Assembly: GCA_021151625.1 (NCBI GenBank)
Contig: JAGKWY010000015.1
Span: 1 to 40,565 of the forward strand
From: Gammaproteobacteria bacterium
Lineage (GTDB): Bacteria > Pseudomonadota > Gammaproteobacteria > Pseudomonadales > Cellvibrionaceae
Reading direction: 5' to 3'
Length of the DNA: 40,565 nt
The notes beneath the pieces are model-generated. The model did no database searches and was not told where the DNA came from. It saw only the letters and a program-made list of their open reading frames with translations. Position numbers and translations under genes: made by a program. Shown here piece after piece: positions 24,865-33,337 of the stretch (positions are counted from its first letter, which is position 1; each line of letters starts with the position of its first letter).

Positions 24865-26205
24865 ATGAAAGTAACAGTATTTGGTACCGGATACGTTGGT
24901 CTGGTTACTGGGGCCTGTTTGGCTGATGTTGGCCACGAGGTTCTTTGTGTAGATATTGATCAGCGAAAAGTGGACAACCTTAAGCAGGGGATTATTCCAA
25001 TTTATGAGCCTGGTCTTGAGCCTGTCGTCAAGCAAGCGGTACAAAATGGTTTGCTGAACTTTACAACTGATATGGATCAGGCAGTAAATCATGGTGAGTT
25101 GCAGTTTATTGCTGTTGGGACTCCCTCGGGTGAGGATGGTTCGGCAGATCTGCAATATGTGGTTGCGGTTGCCAGAACTATTGGTGAGCGTGTTAACTCT
25201 TATAAAGTTGTTGTAAATAAATCGACAGTGCCGGTAGGTACCGCAGAAATAGTGGAAAGCACTCTGGCAGAGCAGCTGCAAAAGCGCGGAGTTCAAATCG
25301 ATTTTGATGTCGTGTCCAATCCTGAATTCTTAAAGGAGGGGGCGGCAGTAAATGATTTTATGAAGCCTGATCGTATTGTTGTGGGAAGCAAGGGTGGGCG
25401 AGCAGAGGCGGTGATGCGTGAGCTTTATGCGCCATTCAATAGAAATCATGATCGAATGGTTTTTATGGATATTCGTTCCGCTGAGCTAACCAAGTATGCA
25501 GCTAATGCCATGCTGGCAACCAAGATCAGCTTTATTAATGAGATGGCAAATTTGGCTGAGCGTCTGGGTGCAGATATTGAAAAGGTCCGTAATGGTATTG
25601 GTGCCGACCCTCGTATTGGCTATCACTTTATATATCCTGGTTGTGGATATGGTGGTTCCTGTTTTCCAAAGGATGTTAAAGCCCTGATTAATATTGCCAA
25701 GGGTGTTGGTTATACCGCGGGCCTTATGGAGGCTGTAGACGAGGTCAATGCAGCCCAAAAAGGCAAGCTATTTGAGTACGTCAGCGGTCATTTTGGCGGT
25801 GATTTGCGTGGTAAGGTTTTCGCGTTATGGGGGTTGTCATTCAAGCCCAATACTGATGACATGCGCGAGGCGCCCAGCCGTAACCTGATGGAGGCGTTGT
25901 GGGCCCAGGGGGCCAAAGTGCAGGCCTATGATCCGGTAGCGATGGATGAAACTCAGCATATATATGGGCTTAGAGATGATTTGAAACTTGTGGGTACCAA
26001 GGAGGCTGCACTTGAGCGTGCGGATGCATTGATCATTTGTACAGAATGGAAAAACTTTAGGGCTCCCAACTTCGAACTCATCAAATCAACCTTAAAAGAG
26101 CCAGTGATTTTTGATGGCCGCAACCTCTATGAGCCAGAGCGAATGGCTGGACTGGGGGTCAAGTATTATGCTGTTGGACGTGGATTGAGTGTCGTAAAGC
26201 GCTAA
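24865..26205 (+). CDS. ugd: UDP-glucose 6-dehydrogenase
   Basis: Ugd oxidises UDP-glucose twice to UDP-glucuronate with NAD. The Rossmann loop FGTGYVGLVTGACLADVGHE starts at residue 6. NKSTVPVGTAE and the hinge SNPEFLKEGAAVNDF follow. The catalytic cysteine is Cys266 in GCGYGGSCFPKD. LSFKPNTDDMREAPS lies in the C-terminal domain. At 446 residues the length is normal. AGGGAG precedes the ATG. It ends the sugar cassette before a GC-rich hairpin. UDP-glucuronate feeds acidic exopolysaccharide or capsule, or pentose derivatives. Confidence 0.95.
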   Translation: MKVTVFGTGYVGLVTGACLADVGHEVLCVDIDQRKVDNLKQGIIPIYEPGLEPVVKQAVQNGLLNFTTDMDQAVNHGELQFIAVGTPSGEDGSADLQYVVAVARTIGERVNSYKVVVNKSTVPVGTAEIVESTLAEQLQKRGVQIDFDVVSNPEFLKEGAAVNDFMKPDRIVVGSKGGRAEAVMRELYAPFNRNHDRMVFMDIRSAELTKYAANAMLATKISFINEMANLAERLGADIEKVRNGIGADPRIGYHFIYPGCGYGGSCFPKDVKALINIAKGVGYTAGLMEAVDEVNAAQKGKLFEYVSGHFGGDLRGKVFALWGLSFKPNTDDMREAPSRNLMEALWAQGAKVQAYDPVAMDETQHIYGLRDDLKLVGTKEAALERADALIICTEWKNFRAPNFELIKSTLKEPVIFDGRNLYEPERMAGLGVKYYAVGRGLSVVKR

Positions 26206-26217
26206 ATTGGTCATATT

Positions 26218-26242
26218 GTGCCGGCTTATTGCCGGCACTTTC
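26218..26242 (+). terminator. Terminator after ugd
   Basis: GTGCCGGC (26218-26225) pairs with GCCGGCAC (26231-26238) around TTATT; a short TTT follows. The stem is strong and the U-run short. Confidence 0.6.
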
Positions 26243-26347
26243 CCTCTAAGCTGTTGAAAAATATAGCTCATTCTGCTAGCATTCCGCTCCTGCTGATTTT
26301 TGTGTCCTCTCTGATTAGTCTCATTGAATCCTATTATTGGCAGCGGT

Positions 26348-26468
26348 AAAAGCTGTTAAATCCAGTCTGAGGAAGCTTTTCCATTCTATTAACTGACCCG
26401 TATGACAGACCGTGCGGATAGAGTAGGTCGTGCTTTGGCGACTCTGCTTTTAATTTATAGGTAATACC
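26348..26468 (+). promoter_or_regulatory. rpsA leader with possible S1 autoregulatory hairpins
   Basis: AAAAGCT (26348-26354) pairs with AGCTTTT (26374-26380), leaving a loop with GAGGA. GACC (26408-26411) pairs with GGTC (26426-26429), with GGA in the loop; an alternative stem is AGAGT/ACTCT (26420-26445). Stem-loops with GGA in the loops are the hallmark of the gammaproteobacterial rpsA leader, through which S1 represses its own translation. The only ribosome site before the ATG is a weak AGG at 26459. Confidence 0.4.
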
Positions 26469-28154
26469 ATGAGTATGAGCGAAAGTTTTGCTGAGTTATT
26501 TGAAGAGAGCCTGAAAACCGTTGATATGGTTCCAGGTACCATCGTTACTGGTGTAGTTATCGATATCGATAAAGATTGGGTAACTGTACACGCTGGTTTG
26601 AAATCTGAAGGTGTTATTCCCGCAGAACAATTCCGTAACGAACTGGGTGAGTTGAATCTCCAGATCGGTGACGAAGTTCAGGTAGCCCTGGAAAGTGTGG
26701 AAGATGGTTTCGGTGAGACCAAACTGTCCCGCGAGAAAGCCAAGCGTGCTGAAGCCTGGAAAATTCTTGAAGCAGCTCATGTTGCTGAAGAAGTTATCAA
26801 AGGTGTTATCAATGGCAAGGTTAAGGGTGGTTTCACCGTTGACGTTGCTGGTATCCGTGCCTTCCTTCCTGGTTCTCTGGTTGATGTTCGCCCTGTGCGC
26901 GAAACCACCCACCTCGAAGGCAAAGAGCTGGAATTCAAAGTTATTAAGCTGGATCAAAAGCGTAACAACGTGGTTGTATCTCGCCGTGCAGTATTGGAAC
27001 AAGCTAACTCTGTTGAGCGCGATGAGTTGCTGGCTACCCTGCAAGAAGGTCAAGCTGTTAAAGGTATCGTTAAGAACCTTACCGACTACGGTGCTTTCGT
27101 TGACTTGGGCGGTGTAGATGGTCTGTTGCACATCACCGATATGGCGTGGAAGCGTATCAAGCATCCAGGTGAGATCGTAAACGTTGGTGATGAAATCGAC
27201 GTTAAAGTATTGAAGTTTGATCGCGAGCGTAACCGCGTATCTTTGGGTCTGAAGCAATTGGGCGAAGATCCATGGGTAGCTATCACCAAGCGTTATCCGG
27301 AAGGCGCTCGTGTGAAAGCTAAAGTGACCAACCTGACTGACTACGGTTGCTTCGCTGAGCTGGAAGAGGGTGTTGAAGGTTTGATCCACGTTTCTGAAAT
27401 GGATTGGACCAACAAGAATATTCATCCTTCAAAAGTTGTTCAATTGGGCGATGAAATCGAAGTTATGGTTTTGGATATTGACGAAGAGCGTCGTCGTATC
27501 TCCCTTGGCTTGAAACAATGCCAGGAGAATCCATGGGATGCATTTGCTCGTACTTGTGCGAAAGGCGACAAAATCAGCGGTAAGATCAAGTCAATCACCG
27601 ACTTCGGTATCTTCATCGGTCTCGATGGCGGCATTGATGGTCTGGTTCACTTATCGGACATCAGCTGGCATGAAGCAGGCGAAGAAGCTGTTCGCAAGTA
27701 CAAGAAAGGCGACGAGCTGGAGACCGTGGTATTGGCTATCGATCCAGAGCGTGAGCGCATTTCTTTGGGTATCAAACAACTGGAAGCTGACCCATTCTCT
27801 GAATACGTTTCAGTGAATGACAAGGGCGCTGTTGTTAAAGGTATCGTGAAAGAAGTTGAAGCTAAAGCTGCTGTAATCACCTTGGCTGATGATGTAGAAG
27901 CTGTACTGAAAGCATCAGAGTTGAGCCGTGAGAAAGTAGAAGACGCACGCAACTTGCTGAAAGTTGGCGATGAAGTTGAAGCCAAGATTATTGCTGTAGA
28001 TCGCAAGAATCGTAGCATCAATCTGTCAGTGAAATCTAAAGACGTAGAAGATGAGAAAGCAGCTATGAAAGAGCTTTCCAGCAAGCAGTCAGATCAAGCT
28101 GCACCTGCAACTTTGGGTGACCTGATCAAGGCTCAAATGCAAAACAAAGAGTAA
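26469..28154 (+). CDS. rpsA: 30S ribosomal protein S1
   Basis: S1 is the mRNA-binding protein of the small subunit, needed to start translation of leaders with weak Shine-Dalgarno sites. Six S1/OB-fold repeats are visible (about 21-87, 105-171, 192-260, 277-347, 364-434, 451-520). Repeats 3-6 carry the clearer motif of the type VKGIVKNLTDYGAFVDLGGVDGLLH. The length is 561 residues, as in Pseudomonas. The first of two ATGs (MSMSES) is used; the second (26475) would also fit. It lies after the ugd terminator, so it has its own promoter, unlike the usual cmk-rpsA arrangement. Confidence 0.97.
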   Translation: MSMSESFAELFEESLKTVDMVPGTIVTGVVIDIDKDWVTVHAGLKSEGVIPAEQFRNELGELNLQIGDEVQVALESVEDGFGETKLSREKAKRAEAWKILEAAHVAEEVIKGVINGKVKGGFTVDVAGIRAFLPGSLVDVRPVRETTHLEGKELEFKVIKLDQKRNNVVVSRRAVLEQANSVERDELLATLQEGQAVKGIVKNLTDYGAFVDLGGVDGLLHITDMAWKRIKHPGEIVNVGDEIDVKVLKFDRERNRVSLGLKQLGEDPWVAITKRYPEGARVKAKVTNLTDYGCFAELEEGVEGLIHVSEMDWTNKNIHPSKVVQLGDEIEVMVLDIDEERRRISLGLKQCQENPWDAFARTCAKGDKISGKIKSITDFGIFIGLDGGIDGLVHLSDISWHEAGEEAVRKYKKGDELETVVLAIDPERERISLGIKQLEADPFSEYVSVNDKGAVVKGIVKEVEAKAAVITLADDVEAVLKASELSREKVEDARNLLKVGDEVEAKIIAVDRKNRSINLSVKSKDVEDEKAAMKELSSKQSDQAAPATLGDLIKAQMQNKE

Positions 28155-28164
28155 TCTTTGAGGC

Positions 28165-28200
28165 GCTGTGGCTAGCAGTTGCTAGCCACAGCTGCTTTTG
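28165..28200 (+). terminator. Strong hairpin terminator after rpsA
   Basis: GCTGTGGCTAGC (28165-28176) pairs perfectly with GCTAGCCACAGC (28181-28192) around AGTT; TGCTTTTG follows. The stem is 12 base pairs with a modest U-run. Confidence 0.75.
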
Positions 28201-28303
28201 CCAAGTTAATCTATAGTTTGTTGAGCTATATTTGTTATTCGCGAGTTGTGTATTTCTGAAAAATTGTGTTGTGTAATCTTTATTATCAAAAGAGAAGCAG
28301 GTT

Positions 28304-28594
28304 ATGACCAAGTCAGAATTGATTGAATACATTACCGAAAAGCAAAATCAATTAACTATTAAAGATGTGGAAATGTCCGTTAAGTTGTTATTGGATTATA
28401 TGTCTGACATCTTGGCTTCTGGAGAGCGGATAGAGATTCGCGGATTCGGTAGCTTTTCCCTTCATTATCGCGCTCCTCGTACAGGTAGGAATCCTAAAAC
28501 GGGTGAGGCAGTTGTTTTAGAGGGTAAGTACGTCCCTCACTTTAAGCCCGGAAAAGAAATGCGTGATCGGGTAAACGAAAGCATTAATAAATAG
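28304..28594 (+). CDS. ihfB: Integration host factor subunit beta
   Basis: IhfB with IhfA bends DNA sharply at specific sites, helping sigma-54 promoters, recombination and replication. The 96-residue DNABII protein shows MTKSELIEYITEKQ at its start, GERIEIRGFGSFSLHYRAPRTGRNPKTGE for the DNA-contacting arm, and VPHFKPGKEMRDRVN at the end. The gene follows rpsA as in most gammaproteobacteria but is set apart by a strong hairpin, so a separate promoter is likely. The nearby amtB sigma-54 promoter is the type of target IHF often assists. Confidence 0.95.
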   Translation: MTKSELIEYITEKQNQLTIKDVEMSVKLLLDYMSDILASGERIEIRGFGSFSLHYRAPRTGRNPKTGEAVVLEGKYVPHFKPGKEMRDRVNESINK

Positions 28595-28663
28595 CGGTCG
28601 TTTTCTTTTCTTCTGCTTTAGCTGCTTTGGGGTGATTGCGAGCTGTTGTTTCGAGGCCTATTT

Positions 28664-30553
28664 ATGTTGATTAAGTTGCTAGAGGCTTCGCGTGCAACTA
28701 AGCGTGCAATATCTCTTTGCTATGATTCCTTTGCTATAGTTCTTGGGGTTTACCTATCTAATTGTATTAGGTTGGGAACGTTTGATCTCACTATAACGGG
28801 CAAGGAGTTAACTGCGTTATTTATAACTCTGATTACTAGTCTGGCAATTTTTATTAGATCAGGAATGTATCGCGCCATTCTGCGATATATGACTCAACCA
28901 GCCATAGTTACAATAATTATCTGTGTGCTGCTGTCTGGTGTGACCCTGGCGGTTTCCGGTTTTCTCACTTACTCCAGAATTCCACGCTCTGTTCCATTTA
29001 TTTATATTGGGTTAATGCTGGTTTTGATTGGTGGGCCCAGACTGCTAATTCGCCATGTTATTTTGAAAATGGGTGCCTTGCCTCCAGGTGATATGGTGCC
29101 TGTAATTATTTATGGGGCAGGGCGAACTGGGCATCAGTTGATGCTTGCGCTGCAAGATACGGGTTATAGGGTAGTTGCATTTGTTGATGACAATGCCTCA
29201 TTGCACGGAACCCTTTTAGCAAATATTAAAATCCACTCATCTGCAGTTTTGCCTGGACTAATTGCATCCTTCTCCGCCGTTAAAGTCCTGCTTGCGCTAG
29301 GTCGCACCCCTCACAGCCTGCGACTTGAAATTATCAAGCGTCTGGAAAAGCTCCACGTTAATGTTCAAACTATTCCTGATATGGGTGATATTTTGTCTGG
29401 TAGGGCGCATATAGAAAATGTGCGTGATGTAGATGTTGAGGATTTGCTGGGGCGCGATTCTGTGCAACCCTTGCCTGATTTGATGGAGGGATCTATAACC
29501 GATAAGGTGGTTATGGTTACCGGTGCTGGAGGCTCAATCGGTAGTGAGTTGTGCCGACAAATTATCGATTGTAAGCCGACAAAATTAATCCTGCTGGATC
29601 ACAATGAATACAGTTTGTATGCGTTGGAGCAGGAGTTGATCGCGCGCAACTTGCCCTTGGTATCCATCATTCCGCTATTAGGGTCAGTGCAGAATGGCGC
29701 TTTTTTGAAATCTATTTTCAAGCGATATCAAGTTGATACGGTATATCATGCTGCTGCTTATAAGCACGTGCCTTTGGTCGAAGCTAATATTGTTGAAGGG
29801 ATTAAGAATAATGTGCTTGGAACTTTATGTTGTGCGGAGGTATCGGTCGCGGCGGGCGTTGGATTATTTGTGCTTATTTCAACTGATAAGGCTGTACGTC
29901 CAACTAATGTCATGGGGGCCTCCAAGCGTTTGGCGGAGCTTATCCTGCAAAGTATTGCCCAGCGACAGCAACTTACACGGTTTGTAATGGTTCGTTTTGG
30001 TAATGTCCTCGGCTCATCTGGTTCTGTTGTTCCATTGTTTCGTAAGCAAATTAAAAGTGGTGGGCCGGTTACAGTTACACACCCGGAAATTATTCGCTAT
30101 TTCATGACAATCAAAGAGGCTTCACAGCTTGTTATTCAGGCCGGGGCTATGGGAAAAGGTGGGGATGTATTTGTATTGGATATGGGGGAGCCAGTAAAAA
30201 TTGTTGATCTGGCTTTGCGCATGATTCACTTGTCCGGGTTGTCTGTTCGCGATGCAGCTAATCCTGATGGTGATATTGAAATTCAATACACCGGATTGCG
30301 CCCTGGTGAGAAGCTATATGAAGAATTATTGATTGGAGATAATGTTTTTGCGACAGATCACTCGCGCATTTTCAAGGCGTTGGAGCAATCGGTATCATGG
30401 AAAGAAATGGATCTCTTTTTGAAAAATTTAAAGTCCGCTTGTGATCTGGATGAGGCAAACAAAATTAAGCTTATGCTGCGAGAAATGCCGCTTGGGTACA
30501 ATTGGGAATTGGTGGATGAGGAAATTCCAGCCGCACTGAGTCGCGTTAGTTAA
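28664..30553 (+). CDS. wbpM: Membrane-bound UDP-GlcNAc 4,6-dehydratase, WbpM family
   Basis: WbpM-type enzymes convert UDP-GlcNAc to a 4-keto-6-deoxy sugar used for O-antigen or other glycans. Four hydrophobic N-terminal segments (about 17-135) anchor it. A first nucleotide-binding region is VIIYGAGRTGHQL, and the catalytic SDR domain begins with VTGAGGSIGSE (about 285-295). The catalytic residues are S406, M417 and K421 in STDKAVRPTNVMGASK; Met in place of Tyr is characteristic of the large WbpM subfamily. ATG 28664 (GAGG eight bases upstream) is preferred to an upstream TTG at 28646, giving 629 residues. Its position just after ihfB mirrors the end of the P. aeruginosa O-antigen locus. The 3' end overlaps wbpL on the other strand by eight bases. 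Confidence 0.92.
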   Translation: MLIKLLEASRATKRAISLCYDSFAIVLGVYLSNCIRLGTFDLTITGKELTALFITLITSLAIFIRSGMYRAILRYMTQPAIVTIIICVLLSGVTLAVSGFLTYSRIPRSVPFIYIGLMLVLIGGPRLLIRHVILKMGALPPGDMVPVIIYGAGRTGHQLMLALQDTGYRVVAFVDDNASLHGTLLANIKIHSSAVLPGLIASFSAVKVLLALGRTPHSLRLEIIKRLEKLHVNVQTIPDMGDILSGRAHIENVRDVDVEDLLGRDSVQPLPDLMEGSITDKVVMVTGAGGSIGSELCRQIIDCKPTKLILLDHNEYSLYALEQELIARNLPLVSIIPLLGSVQNGAFLKSIFKRYQVDTVYHAAAYKHVPLVEANIVEGIKNNVLGTLCCAEVSVAAGVGLFVLISTDKAVRPTNVMGASKRLAELILQSIAQRQQLTRFVMVRFGNVLGSSGSVVPLFRKQIKSGGPVTVTHPEIIRYFMTIKEASQLVIQAGAMGKGGDVFVLDMGEPVKIVDLALRMIHLSGLSVRDAANPDGDIEIQYTGLRPGEKLYEELLIGDNVFATDHSRIFKALEQSVSWKEMDLFLKNLKSACDLDEANKIKLMLREMPLGYNWELVDEEIPAALSRVS

Positions 30554-31580
30554 TTGTTTTCCCTGCTTTTAGTTTGATGGACATTATAATTGGCGGGCAA
30601 TAAGCAAGAGCTAAAGCCAATATTGGATGCATGTGGCTTGATGTACTTAGTAGTGCTAATGGAAAAAGCCACAACATATTAATTGCAAAAACCAATAGCG
30701 AAGTCTTGCTGTGGGAACCAAATCGCAGTGCTAATTTTTGATAGCTATGGCTTCTATGCGGCAGATAAAATTTTTGTCCACTGAAAAGGCGTACGCAAAG
30801 TGTGTAGGTTGCGTCGGAAATAAAAAACGCCATTATGATTAGCCATGCCGTGGCTAGTTCTGGATTTTGAATGCTGGTTTTCACCGCCAATAATCCGAAT
30901 GCACAGCCTAAAAACAAACTTCCTGTATCGCCCATAAATATTTTGGCATTCGGGAAATTCCAGTAAAGAAATCCTGCGCCTGCGAAACCAATGATTACCA
31001 GTAGTGTAATTTCCTCTGCATTAACTCCTTGAATGATCAGAATTCCGCTCATAGCGGTACATGTGCTGATTGCTTGCAATGCTGCTATTCCATTAATTCC
31101 ATCCATAAAGTTGTATAGATTTGTGGACCAGATAAGTAACGGTACCAGCAATCCACTGATCAATATCAGATGTATTGGCGACCAGTTGGTAGCAGTAATG
31201 CAATAGTAGGTGCCAGCCAATGCCAGGGCAAACTGGATAAATAAGCGAGATCGGATGCCCAGATTAAAAAAATCGTCAAGCAGTCCCAGAATTCCCATTG
31301 TCACGGGTATTGCTACAAGGAAAAAATCAGGTGCTTGATCGGGGATGAGGACCCATACACAGATATAAGTGAGTATGCAGGATATCAATATGCCCAGGCC
31401 TCCTCCCCTTGGAGTTGGTTGGCTGTGAGAGCTGCGATTATTTGGGGTGTCTAGTAAGTGCTTGCCTAGCTGGATCATAACAAGCCGGGTTGCAAAGAAA
31501 GAAATCGCTGTTGATAGTAAAGCTATAGGTATCCAGTGAGTCATAGACTGATCAAGTACTATTGGGGCTAAGGGCGCCAT
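30546..31580 (-). CDS. wbpL: Undecaprenyl-phosphate sugar-1-phosphate transferase, WbpL/WecA family
   Basis: This polytopic enzyme (about ten membrane helices) of the MraY/WecA superfamily transfers a GlcNAc- or FucNAc-type sugar phosphate to undecaprenyl phosphate, the first step of O-antigen assembly. Family motifs are LDTPNNRSSHSQPTPRGGG (near 42-60), NLYNFMDGINGIAA and the Asp-rich GLLDDFFNLG, and IFMGDTGSLFLG for metal and substrate binding. The C-terminal SGQKFYLPHRSHSYQKL contains the HxxH-like RSH segment of this branch. At 344 residues the length is normal. It runs against wbpM, whereas in P. aeruginosa wbpL and wbpM point the same way. The exact sugar cannot be told. Confidence 0.88.
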   Translation of the reverse strand: MAPLAPIVLDQSMTHWIPIALLSTAISFFATRLVMIQLGKHLLDTPNNRSSHSQPTPRGGGLGILISCILTYICVWVLIPDQAPDFFLVAIPVTMGILGLLDDFFNLGIRSRLFIQFALALAGTYYCITATNWSPIHLILISGLLVPLLIWSTNLYNFMDGINGIAALQAISTCTAMSGILIIQGVNAEEITLLVIIGFAGAGFLYWNFPNAKIFMGDTGSLFLGCAFGLLAVKTSIQNPELATAWLIIMAFFISDATYTLCVRLFSGQKFYLPHRSHSYQKLALRFGSHSKTSLLVFAINMLWLFPLALLSTSSHMHPILALALAYCPPIIMSIKLKAGKTIN

Positions 31581-31934
31581 TCTACTCTATATCAGTAGTG
31601 GCGCTATTTTTCTGTGGTGATCAATTGTGGTGCCATTTTGTTTTAAGTGTTTTTATATGGTGCAATTTTTCCGTTCCTATGGTGCTGTAATAATGGTATC
31701 TACTTGAAAAATAATAAATTTATTTTATTTGGACTGATAATTGCTTTGTAGGGGTTCATTTTTATTTTCGGCCGATAAATCACGTTTTTTTGCCCATAAT
31801 TAGTGCGAACTGCGTGTGATGATCGAGGTTTTTTATCTAAATATTGGCCGTAAAGCTAAGTGGCTGTTTCAAAATGAAGCATTTGTTATGTGAATTATGA
31901 TTCATGTAAACATAATAACCATTATGGGGTAGAT
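31581..31934 (+). promoter_or_regulatory. amtB upstream region with NtrC-like half sites
   Basis: The region has no supported gene. TGGTGC occurs three times (31628-31633, 31658-31663, 31680-31685), about 45-100 bases before the sigma-54 promoter. This is one half of the NtrC dyad (GCACCA on the other strand); full dyads are not evident. The spacer between this block and the -24 element is very AT-rich, as expected for an IHF bend. A leader of about 180 bases precedes the amtB start. Confidence 0.5.
31730..31747 (+). promoter_or_regulatory. Sigma-54 promoter for amtB
   Basis: TGGACTGATAATTGCTTT has the invariant GG (31731-31732) and GC (31743-31744) at the exact -24/-12 spacing, and its TTGCTTT half is full consensus. 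The predicted start is near 31756. Ammonium transporters are classical NtrC and RpoN targets. Confidence 0.72.
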
Positions 31935-33245
31935 ATGAAGAAGAGAAGTTTAATTTTTACTGTGTTTGGTGCTGCTCTGGCGCTGTTGAGCCCGATACTA
32001 ATGGCTCAAGAACCGGCGTTGAACGGTGCGAATACCGCATGGATACTGACCTCTACAGCGCTGGTCCTGTTTATGACGTTGCCAGGCCTTGCTTTGTTTT
32101 ATGGTGGTCTGGTTCGCGTTAAAAATATCTTGTCAGTACTAATGCAGTGTTTTGCGATTGCTTGCCTGGTGTCGTTGCTGTGGTTAATCGCTGGTTACAG
32201 CTTGGCGTTTGGCACTGGCAATGCCTGGATTGGCGACCTGAGCATGGTTTTTATGGCCAATATTACTGAAGACGCGTTGGCTGGCGATATTCCCCTGAGT
32301 CTTCATGCTATGTACCAAATGACCTTTGCAATTATTACTCCGGCGCTAATCGTTGGTGCTTTTGCAGAGCGAATGAAGTTTTCGTCTATGTTGCTTTTCT
32401 CTGCGTTATGGTTGTTTGCAGTTTATATCCCTGTATGTCATTGGGTATGGGCTGGTTCTGGATGGTTGTTTACCAAGGGCTTACTGGATTTTGCGGGCGG
32501 TACAGTTGTTCATATTACGGCAGGGGTTGCGGCACTCGTTGCTGCGGTAGTTATTGGTAAGCGTAGCGGTTTTCCTACCACTGCAATGCCTCCACATAAC
32601 ATGACAATGACAGTAACTGGCGCGGGTATGCTGTGGGTTGGCTGGTTTGGTTTCAATGCAGGTAGCGCGCTGGCTGCTAATGGAAATGCGGCGATGGCTA
32701 TGCTGGTTACCCACATTTCAGCGGCGGCAGGTGCATTAGCCTGGATGACGATAGAATGGGTGCGTTTCCGCAAGCCAAGTGTTTTAGGTATTGTGACTGG
32801 CATGGTTGCTGGTTTGGGTACTATCACTCCGGCTTCAGGCTATGTTGGCCCTGGTGGGGCATTGATTATTGGATTGGCCGCCGGCGTAATTTGTTTCATC
32901 ATGACCCATTTGGTAAAGCGCGTATGGAAGATTGATGATTCCCTCGATGTGTTTCCGGTTCATGGTATAGGCGGTGTGTTGGGTACGATACTGGCTGGTA
33001 TTTTTGCATCTACTGAATTGGGCGCGTTCAGTGGTCAAGGGTTTGCAGCAGGAATTAACTCAATGGGTGAGCAATTGGGGGTTCAATTGCTGGGTGTTGT
33101 AGTTACTTTCATTTATACAGCAATTGTTACCTATGTATTGCTCAAGTTAACTGGTGTATTGACTGCTGGTTTGCGTGTGAGCAAAGAGGAAGAAACAATT
33201 GGCTTGGATCTGAGTTTGCACGAAGAGGATGGGTATAAGCTCTAG
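31935..33245 (+). CDS. amtB: Ammonium transporter
   Basis: AmtB is a trimeric inner-membrane channel for ammonium uptake under nitrogen limitation. The start at 31935 gives a cleavable signal peptide (MKKRSLIF to about LMAQEP), as in E. coli AmtB; the upstream in-frame ATG at 31890 would add an implausible hydrophilic leader. A GGGGT ribosome site precedes it. Eleven membrane helices follow. The signature LPGLALFYGGLVRVKNILSVL and the twin histidines in GGTVVHITAGVAA and DVFPVHGIGGVLG line the pore. The length is 436 residues. No glnK lies next to it, although glnK-amtB pairs are the norm. Confidence 0.94.
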   Translation: MKKRSLIFTVFGAALALLSPILMAQEPALNGANTAWILTSTALVLFMTLPGLALFYGGLVRVKNILSVLMQCFAIACLVSLLWLIAGYSLAFGTGNAWIGDLSMVFMANITEDALAGDIPLSLHAMYQMTFAIITPALIVGAFAERMKFSSMLLFSALWLFAVYIPVCHWVWAGSGWLFTKGLLDFAGGTVVHITAGVAALVAAVVIGKRSGFPTTAMPPHNMTMTVTGAGMLWVGWFGFNAGSALAANGNAAMAMLVTHISAAAGALAWMTIEWVRFRKPSVLGIVTGMVAGLGTITPASGYVGPGGALIIGLAAGVICFIMTHLVKRVWKIDDSLDVFPVHGIGGVLGTILAGIFASTELGAFSGQGFAAGINSMGEQLGVQLLGVVVTFIYTAIVTYVLLKLTGVLTAGLRVSKEEETIGLDLSLHEEDGYKL

Positions 33246-33301
33246 GGAATGAGTTGCACCACCTGAGTATGAGTAGGTATTGCGACCTGGCTGTTGCGTA
33301 A

Positions 33302-33337
33302 AAACAAAGGGCACCTTCTGGTGCCCTTTGTTTTTTT
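33302..33337. terminator. Bidirectional terminator between amtB and cmoB
   Basis: AAACAAAGGGCACC (33302-33315) pairs with GGTGCCCTTTGTTT (33320-33333) around TTCT. Seven Ts end it on the plus strand. The A-run on the left gives a U-run for the minus strand, so it serves both convergent genes. Confidence 0.93.

Noticed and set aside
24799..25296. 165-codon minus-strand frame across the manC/ugd junction
   Set aside because: It overlaps two certain genes and has no recognisable motif or start site.
26496..27425. 309-codon open frame on the minus strand within rpsA
   Set aside because: It is fully antisense to the well-supported S1 gene, and its product has no recognisable domain. Long shadow frames are common opposite highly biased ribosomal genes.
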